Shown: one piece after another, positions 1-7,547 of the stretch
Position numbering within the stretch: position 1 is the stretch's first letter
Layout of the letters: every line of letters starts with the position of its first letter
NCBI GenBank assembly: GCA_025354605.1
Contig: JANXMN010000094.1
Location: 1-33,183 of the forward strand
Direction: 5' to 3'
DNA from: Hymenobacter sp.
Lineage (GTDB): Bacteria; Bacteroidota; Bacteroidia; Cytophagales; Hymenobacteraceae
Length of the DNA stretch: 33,183 nucleotides
Notes under the pieces: generated by a model
Seen by the model: the letters and a program-made list of their open reading frames with translations, nothing else
The model's database searches: none
What the model was told of the DNA's origin: nothing
Program-made: the position numbers and the translations under genes

Positions 1-3
1 GAC

Positions 4-1260
4 GTGCCGCACGCTGAAGTGGGCACGCCCGACTACTCCGACCTGCCCCTGACCGAGTACCTCTCGGTGCTGGAAGTGCTCAACCCCATGCACCGCCTCT
101 GGAGCGACGGGCGCTGGAACAAGCTCACCGTGGCCCACGGCTGCTACTGGAAGCGCTGCTCATTCTGCGACGTGACCCTGGACTACATCAGCCGCTACGA
201 AACCGCGCCCAGCACTTTGCTGGTCGACCGCATCGAGCAGATTATCGCCCAGACCGGCCAGACCGGCTTTCACTTCGTGGACGAGGCCGCGCCGCCGCTG
301 GCTTTGCGCGAGCTGGCCATCGAGCTGCTCCGGCGTCGCGTGCCTATTACCTGGTGGGGCAACATCCGCTTCGAAAAAACCTTCTCGCCCGACCTATGCC
401 GCCTGCTGGCCGCCTCGGGCTGCATCGCGGTGAGCGGCGGCCTCGAAGTAGCCTCCGACCGGCTGCTGGCTTTGATGGAAAAAGGCGTGACTATCGCGCA
501 GGTAGCTCGCGTGGCCGACGGCTTCACTCAGGCCGGTATTATGGTGCATGCCTACCTGATGTACGGCTTCCCGACCCAGACCGCGCAGGAAACCATCGAC
601 AGCCTGGAAGTGGTGAGGCAGCTGTTCGCGGCCGGCGTGGTGCAGAGCGGCTACTGGCACCGCTTCTCGATGACGGCCCACTCGCCGGTGGGGAAAAACC
701 CGGCCAGGTATCAGGTGGCGGCCATTGGCCCCGAGCCGGCGGGCTTCGCCTGGAACGATTTGTGGCACGACGACCCCCGTGGCACCGACCACGAAGCCTT
801 CGGCCCCGGCTTGGCCAAGAGCCTCTACAACTACCTGCACGGCGTGGCCCTGGACGAGCCCCTCAGCTTCTGGTTCGATTTTAAAACGCCCCGGCCCACC
901 ACCCCGCGCCAGCTGGTGCCCCAGGCCCTGCAAGCCCCCGAAAAGCCCGATTTCGCCCGGCCCAATCAGCGCCTGTTCTGGCTGGGCAACGCCCCCGAAA
1001 TCCGCCTGGAAGCTGGCAAAAAAGCCCCGCGCGCTGTGCTCACCTGCTACGAGCAGGCCGAGGATTTCGAAGTAAAAACCACCGAGGCCGCCGGCCGCTG
1101 GCTGCACCAGCTGCTCACCCAGCTCAGCCACGACTACGACACCAAAGTGCTGCTGAAGGACGCGGCCGCCAGCTTCCCAGCCGCAGAAGGCGTTTTCGAA
1201 GCTTTCACGCAAACGCCCGCCTGGCAGCTATTGCGCGAAAAGGGCCTGCTGCTGCTGTAG
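4..1260 (+). CDS. radical SAM protein (probably 5'-truncated by window edge)
   Basis: Cys motif GCYWKRCSFCD followed by radical SAM-like TIM-barrel sequence (FVDEAAPP, WWGNIRFEK, SGGLEVASDRLL, YLMYGFPTQT). Frame is open at the window start. Confidence 0.85.
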   Translation: MPHAEVGTPDYSDLPLTEYLSVLEVLNPMHRLWSDGRWNKLTVAHGCYWKRCSFCDVTLDYISRYETAPSTLLVDRIEQIIAQTGQTGFHFVDEAAPPLALRELAIELLRRRVPITWWGNIRFEKTFSPDLCRLLAASGCIAVSGGLEVASDRLLALMEKGVTIAQVARVADGFTQAGIMVHAYLMYGFPTQTAQETIDSLEVVRQLFAAGVVQSGYWHRFSMTAHSPVGKNPARYQVAAIGPEPAGFAWNDLWHDDPRGTDHEAFGPGLAKSLYNYLHGVALDEPLSFWFDFKTPRPTTPRQLVPQALQAPEKPDFARPNQRLFWLGNAPEIRLEAGKKAPRAVLTCYEQAEDFEVKTTEAAGRWLHQLLTQLSHDYDTKVLLKDAAASFPAAEGVFEAFTQTPAWQLLREKGLLLL

Positions 1261-1317
1261 CGTGGGCCACTGTAGCAGCAGGCGTTGGTGCCGGCGTAAA
1301 GCCCACGTAGCGGAGGA

Positions 1318-2373
1318 CTAGCGGTTGCGCAGCCAGCCCACCACCTCACCCGGCAGGCCGGGGCCGAATTTGGGGCCGAGGGCCGTGGGCACAAGCAGGT
1401 CGGGGCCGGTGCCGCGGTAGCTATGCACGGCCGAGCCGCGCCGGCCGGCCAGTGCCGTGCGCAGCGAAGCCGCTGCCGATGCAGCCTCAGTCCCGCCGTA
1501 CAGGCCCAGCATGGGCAGCTTGCGGCCGCGAACGGCAGCTCGGGCCCGGGCATCAAGGGCCGCATTCTGGGCCACGAAAAAGGCCACGCGGGGGCCGCCC
1601 GCCGCCGCGAGGGCCGGCAGCAGCGCCGTGGCGCGCGCGCCGGTAGCCCACACGCCCACGCTGGCCGTGTCGGCCCCGGCGGTGGCGCGCAGGCGTTGCA
1701 GCGCCAGTTGGAGCAGCGGGGTCTCACTGCTGGCAGATGCCGAGTCGGCCGGCGGGGGCAGCAGCAGCACGATGATGCCTGCGCGGGCCAGCGCATCGGC
1801 CCAGAGCGCGGCGGTGGGCGCGGTGGCGGCATCGGGCAGCAGGGCCAGGGCCGCGCCGGGGGTGTCGGTGTCGGTGGGGACAAACAGCCAGGCCGGGCCA
1901 CCCACCTGCGGCAGGGCCTGCACGCGGTAGGCGCTGGGGTCGGGCACGCCGCGCTTCAGCAGTATCAGCGGCACCTGGGTGGAGTCCACGGCCAGGGTGC
2001 CGCGCCAGAAGTCGCCGTCCAGCGTCAGGGTGAGCGTCTGGCCGGGGCGGGCGGGGCGCAGCAGGCGCAGCTGCTGGCCGGCCAGTAAAATGGTGTCGGC
2101 CACGAAGCTTAGCGTGGGCGCGCCGGGCACGGTCAGCTCGGCCTCGTAGTGGCCGGGGCGGGGGTGGCGAATATCCAGGGCGGCACGCAGCTCGGGCTGC
2201 CCGGCGGGCGTGAGGCCGCCCTGGTAGTGGCCCACCGGCGGGGTAGCGGGCGCATCGGCCGGGGCCTGCCGCGACTGGCACGCGCCCAGCAGCCCCAGCG
2301 CCCCCAAGGCCAGGCCGGTGAGTAGCCGAAAGCAGCGGCCGGGCCGGGAAGGCAGGAAATCGGGCATGGGCAT
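1318..2373 (-). CDS. lipoprotein with degenerate alpha/beta-hydrolase-like domain
   Basis: Start re-assigned to ATG at 2373 (MPMPDFLPSRPGRCFRLLTGLALGALGLLGAC: lipobox). Hydrolase-like order of elements; the nucleophile-elbow region reads GVWATGARA with no Ser. Confidence 0.6.
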   Translation of the reverse strand: MPMPDFLPSRPGRCFRLLTGLALGALGLLGACQSRQAPADAPATPPVGHYQGGLTPAGQPELRAALDIRHPRPGHYEAELTVPGAPTLSFVADTILLAGQQLRLLRPARPGQTLTLTLDGDFWRGTLAVDSTQVPLILLKRGVPDPSAYRVQALPQVGGPAWLFVPTDTDTPGAALALLPDAATAPTAALWADALARAGIIVLLLPPPADSASASSETPLLQLALQRLRATAGADTASVGVWATGARATALLPALAAAGGPRVAFFVAQNAALDARARAAVRGRKLPMLGLYGGTEAASAAASLRTALAGRRGSAVHSYRGTGPDLLVPTALGPKFGPGLPGEVVGWLRNR

Positions 2374-2390
2374 GGCCAAATGTAAGGTCT

Positions 2391-2936
2391 TTAGCGGCCC
2401 GCCAGCCCCTTGCGCAGAATCAGGTCGATTTGCACGTCCTGGCCCAGGCGGAATTCGTGCTGGCCGATTTCGCGGAAGCCAAAGCGCTGGTAGAAGGCCC
2501 GGGCCCGCTCGTTTTTCTCCCACACGCCCAGTACCACCGCCGCGCAGTGCAGTTGCTCGGCCAGGGCCAGAATGCCGCGCATCAGGGCCGCGCCCAGGCC
2601 GGTGCCCTGCCAGTCGTCGCGCACGTAGAGACGTTCGATTTCGAGGCGGTCGGCCGCTTCCTGGCCTGCGGGCAGGCCCAGGGCCGAGTTGTCGCGCAGC
2701 TTGGCGTAGCCCACCAACTCGTTCTGCATGTGGGCCAGCAGAAAGGTGTTTTCGCGGTCCTGCAACTCAGCCATCTGAATATCAGGGCCAAAGTTTTCGG
2801 CCAGGTAGGCGGCCATGTCGGCGGCGGTGTTGGTGGCGGCGAAGGTGTCCTGGAAAGTCTGGCGGCCCAGGTCGGCCAACTGCGCGGCCGTGGCGGCGTT
2901 GGCCTTGGCCAGCGAGATGCGGAGGGGAGATGACAT
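2391..2936 (-). CDS. GNAT family N-acetyltransferase
   Basis: ERLYVRDDWQGTGLGAALM (acetyl-CoA binding motif A), GVWEKNERARAFYQRFGFREIGQHEF. Confidence 0.9.
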   Translation of the reverse strand: MSSPLRISLAKANAATAAQLADLGRQTFQDTFAATNTAADMAAYLAENFGPDIQMAELQDRENTFLLAHMQNELVGYAKLRDNSALGLPAGQEAADRLEIERLYVRDDWQGTGLGAALMRGILALAEQLHCAAVVLGVWEKNERARAFYQRFGFREIGQHEFRLGQDVQIDLILRKGLAGR

Positions 2937-2963
2937 GGGGCAAAGGTCGGGAGTGGGCCCGAC

Positions 2964-3230
2964 TTACAGAATCTCGTTGGTGTTGGGGTTGCGGGCGTCG
3001 CCCTGGCCGCGCCGCATGCGCAGGCCCCAGCGCATCAGCAGGCCACTGGCCAGCAATGCCAGCAGGTTGAGGGACAGCAGGCCTACGGACAAGGCAGTGT
3101 CACCCTTATTCCAGCCGTAAAGCATTATCCCGATTTTCAGGAGCAGGCCCAGACCCAGCAAAGCGCCGCTGCATAGCAGCAGCAAGCCCACGAGGCGGTT
3201 GGTTGTGGGCGGAAGGGATGGAGTAGTCAT
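2964..3230 (-). CDS. small membrane protein, two predicted TM segments
   Basis: ATG at 3230 gives MTTPSLPPTTNRLVGLLLLCSGALLGLGLLLKIGIMLYGW...LLSLNLLALLASGLLMRWGLRMRRG, 88 aa. Confidence 0.6.
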   Translation of the reverse strand: MTTPSLPPTTNRLVGLLLLCSGALLGLGLLLKIGIMLYGWNKGDTALSVGLLSLNLLALLASGLLMRWGLRMRRGQGDARNPNTNEIL

Positions 3231-3411
3231 AGGGGGCAGGGGGCGGATGAATGGACAAGCACCAGGCGGGGCGGGGCGTCTCCGTGCTGGTACGGAGGCC
3301 AAATTACCTGCTGGTACGGATTGCTGGCACAAATGGGGGCCGTCACCTTTGCAGTAGCGCCCGCCATGCCTGGGCAGGCGGCTTTTATCCATTTACATTC
3401 CGGTATCTCTC

Positions 3412-4509
3412 GTGCTAAACCAATCCCGCTCCGTCCTGGCCGGCCTGCTGGCGCTGCTGAGCCTGAGCAGCTGCGAAAAGCTCGGCGACTACAATGCCAA
3501 GAACTTCGACCAGTTCGACCCCAACAGCCCCTTGCAGCTGATGACCGCGCCGCAGGTGCCTCGCAACGGGGCCGTGGCCACCCTCAACGACAACCGGGGC
3601 CTGCTCGTGGGCGGCATCGTGCCCTCCACGGCCAGCGGGGCCACCGACCCCGTTAATGACGTGGAAATCTATAACCCGGCCACTGACTCCTGGACCACCG
3701 TGGCCCCGATGGTGAAATTCCGCTCGTTTCCGGCCACCGCCACCGTGGCCGACGGCCGGGTGCTGGTAGTGGGCGACAACACCTCTTCCACCACGCCCAT
3801 CCGCAACGGGGCCGAAGTGTACGATGCCGGGGCCAACCGCTGGACCCCGCTGCCGGCCCCGGCCCTGGCGTACTACGAAGAGCCCGCCGCCCTGGGCCTG
3901 CGCGGCCCCGGCAACCGGGCCTTGCTCACGGGCAGCCTGGGCCTGGTGCTGCTGAACCTGGACACGGGCGTGGCCACCGTGGTGGCTGCCTTCAACGGCG
4001 CGCGCGGCGCGGCGCTGACCATGCTCAAGGACGGCCGCGTGCTGTGTACCTACGGCAACCGCTATTGGATTTACAATCCCGTCACCAACGTGAACCCTCC
4101 CGCCGCTTTCCTGCGCTATCCGCGCTACTTTGCCGGGGCCGTCACCGGCGACGACGGCCGCGTGTACATCGCGGGCGGCATCACGGGCGTGCTGCGCACG
4201 TTCAGCAGCGCCCCGGTGCGCGGCATCGAGGTGTTCGACCCCGACTCGGCCCGCCTGGTGCGCACGCCCGCTGGCCTGCAGCGCGAAGGCGGCTACGCCT
4301 GCGTGGGCATGTATCAGCGCGAGCAGCGCCTGCTCTATATGGCCGATGGCGGCGGCGATGCCCTCGTGGACCTCAACAGCAAGCGGTCCGTGGACCTGCT
4401 CCCGTTTCCGGCCGGCGCGCATTCGCGGCGCAGCGGGCAGCTCATCGATGGCCGCCTCATCGTGCTGCCCAACACCATTGTCGACCTCTCCAAATATCCC
4501 CGTCCCTAA
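3412..4509 (+). CDS. kelch-repeat beta-propeller lipoprotein
   Basis: GTG start, lipobox (LLALLSLSSC), repeated kelch-like motifs (VEIYNPATDSWTTVAPM, GAEVYDAGANRWTPLPAP, VYIAGGITG). Confidence 0.8.
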   Translation: MLNQSRSVLAGLLALLSLSSCEKLGDYNAKNFDQFDPNSPLQLMTAPQVPRNGAVATLNDNRGLLVGGIVPSTASGATDPVNDVEIYNPATDSWTTVAPMVKFRSFPATATVADGRVLVVGDNTSSTTPIRNGAEVYDAGANRWTPLPAPALAYYEEPAALGLRGPGNRALLTGSLGLVLLNLDTGVATVVAAFNGARGAALTMLKDGRVLCTYGNRYWIYNPVTNVNPPAAFLRYPRYFAGAVTGDDGRVYIAGGITGVLRTFSSAPVRGIEVFDPDSARLVRTPAGLQREGGYACVGMYQREQRLLYMADGGGDALVDLNSKRSVDLLPFPAGAHSRRSGQLIDGRLIVLPNTIVDLSKYPRP

Positions 4510-4512
4510 ACC

Positions 4513-5334
4513 ATGGCTTTCCCTTCCCGTTTCCTGTTGCTCCTGCTGTGGCCGCTGGCCTGGGCCTCCCCGGCGGCCGCCCAAAAATCGCCCCACGACG
4601 GCATGTACGTCGACCTGGGCTGGACCGTGGGCCAAACCGCCTACGCCACGCCCTACCGGGGTACGGCTGGTAGCCAGTATGCCCTCGGCCAGCCCTACTT
4701 CGGCTACACGGCCTATGGCGACAAGTTTATGCTCCAGTCCGATATCAGCGGCTGGGCTGATGCGCTGCGCGGCTACGTGCAGAAGCTTTCTAACAAGGAC
4801 TACAACGGCAGCGCGCTCAGCCACCACGCCGTGCAGAGCGGTGCCAACGGCTACGGCCGCGACATCAGCGTAGGCAGTTTTCTGTACGCCAAGGGCAGCC
4901 CGCACGTCAAAATCGGGGGCCAGGTGGCTTTCTATGAATTCGGGGTGGAGAGCGCTGACAACGTCGGGGTGCTACGCGAAAATCTCGAAACCCTGCTCGG
5001 CCTCAACCTGCACTACACGCGGGTGCTGGGCACCTCCTCGCACCTGCGAGTGAGTGTGTTCGGCGACCGCATCTTCCACCAGGGCGGCATCCGGGGCTAC
5101 GCCGGCACCGGCGAAGTAGAGCTGCGCCTGCACGTGGCCGGCGCGCTGAGCCTGCTGGCCGACTACCGGGTGCGCGAGCGGGCCTACGCCGGCCAGCACA
5201 CCGGCACGCCCTCACCCTTCACCCCCAACGACCCCAACCTGGTGTTCCCCTTCGGCCAGGCCACCGACAACCTGCCCACGCGCGCCCTCAGCCAGTCGCT
5301 CAACGTGGGCCTGGCCCTGCTGCTGGGAACCTGA
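4513..5334 (+). CDS. secreted/outer-membrane protein, uncharacterised
   Basis: Signal peptide (MAFPSRFLLLLLWPLAWASPAAAQ), alternating beta-strand-like C-terminal half. Starts 3 nt after the kelch gene stop. Confidence 0.65.
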   Translation: MAFPSRFLLLLLWPLAWASPAAAQKSPHDGMYVDLGWTVGQTAYATPYRGTAGSQYALGQPYFGYTAYGDKFMLQSDISGWADALRGYVQKLSNKDYNGSALSHHAVQSGANGYGRDISVGSFLYAKGSPHVKIGGQVAFYEFGVESADNVGVLRENLETLLGLNLHYTRVLGTSSHLRVSVFGDRIFHQGGIRGYAGTGEVELRLHVAGALSLLADYRVRERAYAGQHTGTPSPFTPNDPNLVFPFGQATDNLPTRALSQSLNVGLALLLGT

Positions 5335-5409
5335 GTCTCGGCAGCTGCCCGCCCGCCGGGTTGCACGGCCGCTCGGCAGCGCGTACTTTTGCCCTACCAA
5401 GTATTCCCC

Positions 5410-5482
5410 GCGAGAGTAGCTCAGTTGGTAGAGCATCAGCTTCCCAAGCTGAGGGTCGCGAGTTCGAACCTCGTTTCTCGCT
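5410..5482 (+). tRNA. tRNA-Gly (anticodon CCC)
   Basis: Acceptor GCGAGAG/TTCTCGC (one G-U), anticodon arm TCAGC-TTCCCAA-GCTGA, T arm GCGAG-TTCGAAC-CTCGT. CCA not encoded. Confidence 0.93.
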
Positions 5483-5490
5483 CATTTAGA

Positions 5491-5530
5491 AACAGCCACT
5501 TAGCTTCATTGCTAAGTGGCTGTTTTGTTT
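5491..5530 (+). terminator. rho-independent terminator after tRNA-Gly
   Basis: 14-bp stem AACAGCCACTTAGC / GCTAAGTGGCTGTT with loop TTCATT, followed by TTGTTT. Confidence 0.85.
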
Positions 5531-5643
5531 CTAGTTCATACGGCGGTTTACACAAGCCCGCTGTAAGGGTGAAGCAAGGCTTGCTGGTTGGGCGTAGCAC
5601 CTTGTGTAAGGTGCCGATAATTGAACTGCTGTTACGCACCGCC

Positions 5644-5680
5644 AAGCGCTGGCGTGCGTCTCTGACGCGTGCCAGCGCTT
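5644..5680. repeat. long stem-loop
   Basis: AAGCGCTGGC-GT-GCGTC-TCT-GACGC-GT-GCCAGCGCTT: 17 paired positions counting two G-U pairs, 3-nt loop, no adjacent T-tract. Confidence 0.7.
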
Positions 5681-5700
5681 AGGGAAAGATTCGCAATAAG

Positions 5701-6557
5701 CTATTGAAGGACGACGCGCTGGGCCAGGGTGACACTGTCGGCCTGTAGGCGCAGAGTGTACACGCCCGGAGCCAGGCCGGCCGTTTCTATTGCGAACGGG
5801 GTGCCGGCGGCGGCCAATTGGCGGCGCACCGGCTGGCCCAGGGCGTTGAGCAGATTAACCTGTACCTGGCCGGTCGCGGCGGGCATCAGCACGGTGAAGG
5901 CGACGGAGGCCGGGTTGGGGTAGAGCAGCACCGCCGCGGCGGCTCGCGCGGCCCGCGTGGGCGTTGCGCTCGCGGGTGTCAGCTGGCGGATGCGCTTGTT
6001 CTGTTGGTCGGCAACGAAAACGTTGCCGCAGCCGTCGACGGCCACGCCAGTAAGTTGGGCGAACTAGGCGCTGGTGGCCGCCCCCCCGTCGCCGCGCTCA
6101 CTCGGCGGATGCGCTGGTTCCCTTCGTTCGTGATAAAGACGTTGCCGCTGCTATCGACGGCCACGCCACTAGGCCCTCTGAGCTGGGCGCTGGTGGCCGC
6201 CCCCCCGTCGCCGCTGGAGCCCCCCGTGTATAGTCCTCCCGGGCCCGTGCCGCCCAGTGTTGTCATCACGCCCGTCGCGCTCACTTGGCGAATGCGATGG
6301 TTATAATATTCGGCAATGAAGACGTTGCCGCGGCCGTCGACGGCCACGCCGAGAGGCTGATTGAGCTGGGCGCTGGTAGCAGGCCCCCCGTCGCCGCTAA
6401 AGCCTTGAGTACCGATGCCAGCCCGCGTGGTAATCGTGTAGGTTTGGGCAGCGGCGGGGGCCAGGGCGAGCCACATCTGGGCCAGCGCGGCCAGCCCCGC
6501 CCGCCGGGGCCAAGCCGCTCCTACGGGCACCAACAGGCTGCCAAGGTCGCGGCGCAA
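5701..6557 (-). pseudogene. NHL-repeat protein with T9SS type A C-terminal sorting domain, disrupted
   Basis: N-terminal ORF 5979..6557 carries signal peptide-like and NHL repeats (GDGGPATSAQLNQPLGVAVDGRGNVFIAEYYNHRIRQVS). C-terminal ORF 5701..6045 carries the last NHL repeat and YPNPAS...VYTLRLQADSVTLAQRVVLQ in another frame, with an in-frame TAG at 6064-6066. Confidence 0.75.
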
Positions 6558-6861
6558 GTGGCCCGCACTGGGCCGCGAAGAAAACGTAGGGGTGTTTAAT
6601 AACTGAAAAAGATGTTAAAGCCGCCTGACCCAGACGGCCGGCTTTGGCAAAGCTAAACCACGTAAGTCCCTCTTTCAACCGGGCAGCCCCCTCGAAGCGG
6701 AAGCTGTTGAGAAAGGCGCCAGCCCCAATTTCGGCCCTTTCGGCGCGCTGCTGGCCATCGGGTTGGGCCTTGGTTAGTTACCAACCCAAACAGCCCCGAC
6801 GGCATAAGTTAAGTCGGCCCGTGTGGCGGGCGGCCCCTTGGTAAATCGGTACGGCTGAGGT

Positions 6862-6902
6862 GGCCGAAGCTAAGCCGAACACAATTGGGCTTGGCTTCGG
6901 TC
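6862..6902. repeat. imperfect inverted repeat
   Basis: GGCCGAAGCTAAGCC / GGCTTGGCTTCGGTC, 13/15 Watson-Crick, two mismatches pairable as G-U, 11-nt loop. Confidence 0.5.
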
Positions 6903-7110
6903 AAGCTGGGGAAGCTGATGCCATAAGCGCCTCGGTGCATTTGCGCCGTTTGTCGGGCGATGCCCCGCTAGTTTTGATAGCCATAACAGAAGAAATAGAT
7001 GTCCTTCTTCTAACCGTTATTTCTTGGCCACCGCAGTAATGCCCTCGCAACGGTTCGGTATCATTGCCAAGGCGATTTCCTGCTGGTAGGGGAGCACAAG
7101 CCCTCTAACC

Positions 7111-7204
7111 TCCTGACGTGGCTTTCGAGGCTCCTGACGAGCCTTCGGAAGTCACGTCAGGAGTCGCGCACACTACGTCAGGAGCCTCGGAAGCCGCGTC
7201 AGAA
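7111..7204. repeat. 21-nt phased array, core TCCTGACG, inverting midway
   Basis: TCCTGACG at 7111 and 7132. Reverse complement CGTCAGGA at 7155 and 7176; CGTCAGAA at 7197. Spacing 21 nt within each orientation block. Confidence 0.75.
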
Positions 7205-7363
7205 GCCGCGCAAGCTTTACCTGCCGGGGCGGCGGGCCAGGCAGCGGGCGCGGCGGCGGCAACGGGTGGGGCGGCAACGCCCGTTGCCATGAAAGGCTGA
7301 TTTTTTCGGTGCGCAACAGCAGTTACAACGAACCTTTTTAGGAAGTCGCCAAGAATTGCGAGA

Positions 7364-7459
7364 ACGTCATCCTGAGCTTGTCGAAGCATCTCTGCCGCTT
7401 CGTTGGGTCGATTGAATTATTACTGCGGTAGAGATGCTTCGACAAGCTCAGCATGACGT
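7364..7459. repeat. REP/BIME-like inverted repeat
   Basis: Arms 7364-7398 and 7425-7459 are reverse complements at 33/35 positions (ACGTCATsCTGAGCTTGTCGAAGCATCTCTrCCGC), 26-nt centre. Confidence 0.8.
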
Positions 7460-7490
7460 GCTTGATGACTTTCTAAACAGCTTCAACGCC

Positions 7491-7525
7491 AACGCGCCGG
7501 CCAGATATTGTCTGGCCGGCGCGTT
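7491..7525. terminator. strong hairpin downstream of DRHyd/TPR-S gene
   Basis: Perfect 15-bp stem AACGCGCCGGCCAGA / TCTGGCCGGCGCGTT, 5-nt loop. The T-rich stretch (GTTATTTT) is on the + side, so terminator polarity for the minus-strand operon is uncertain. Confidence 0.55.
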
Positions 7526-7547
7526 GTTATTTTCCCTGCCCTGCTAA

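Noticed and set aside
3415-4905. Long antisense ORF (496 aa) opposite the kelch and OMP genes
   Set aside because: Low-complexity Ala/Gly/His/Val translation, antisense to two well-supported genes; a GC-rich codon artefact.
7118-7389. Short ORFs (7118..7300 +, 7105..7389 -) over the second phased array
   Set aside because: Ser/Ala/Thr heptad translation follows from the 21-nt periodicity; no start context or homology visible.
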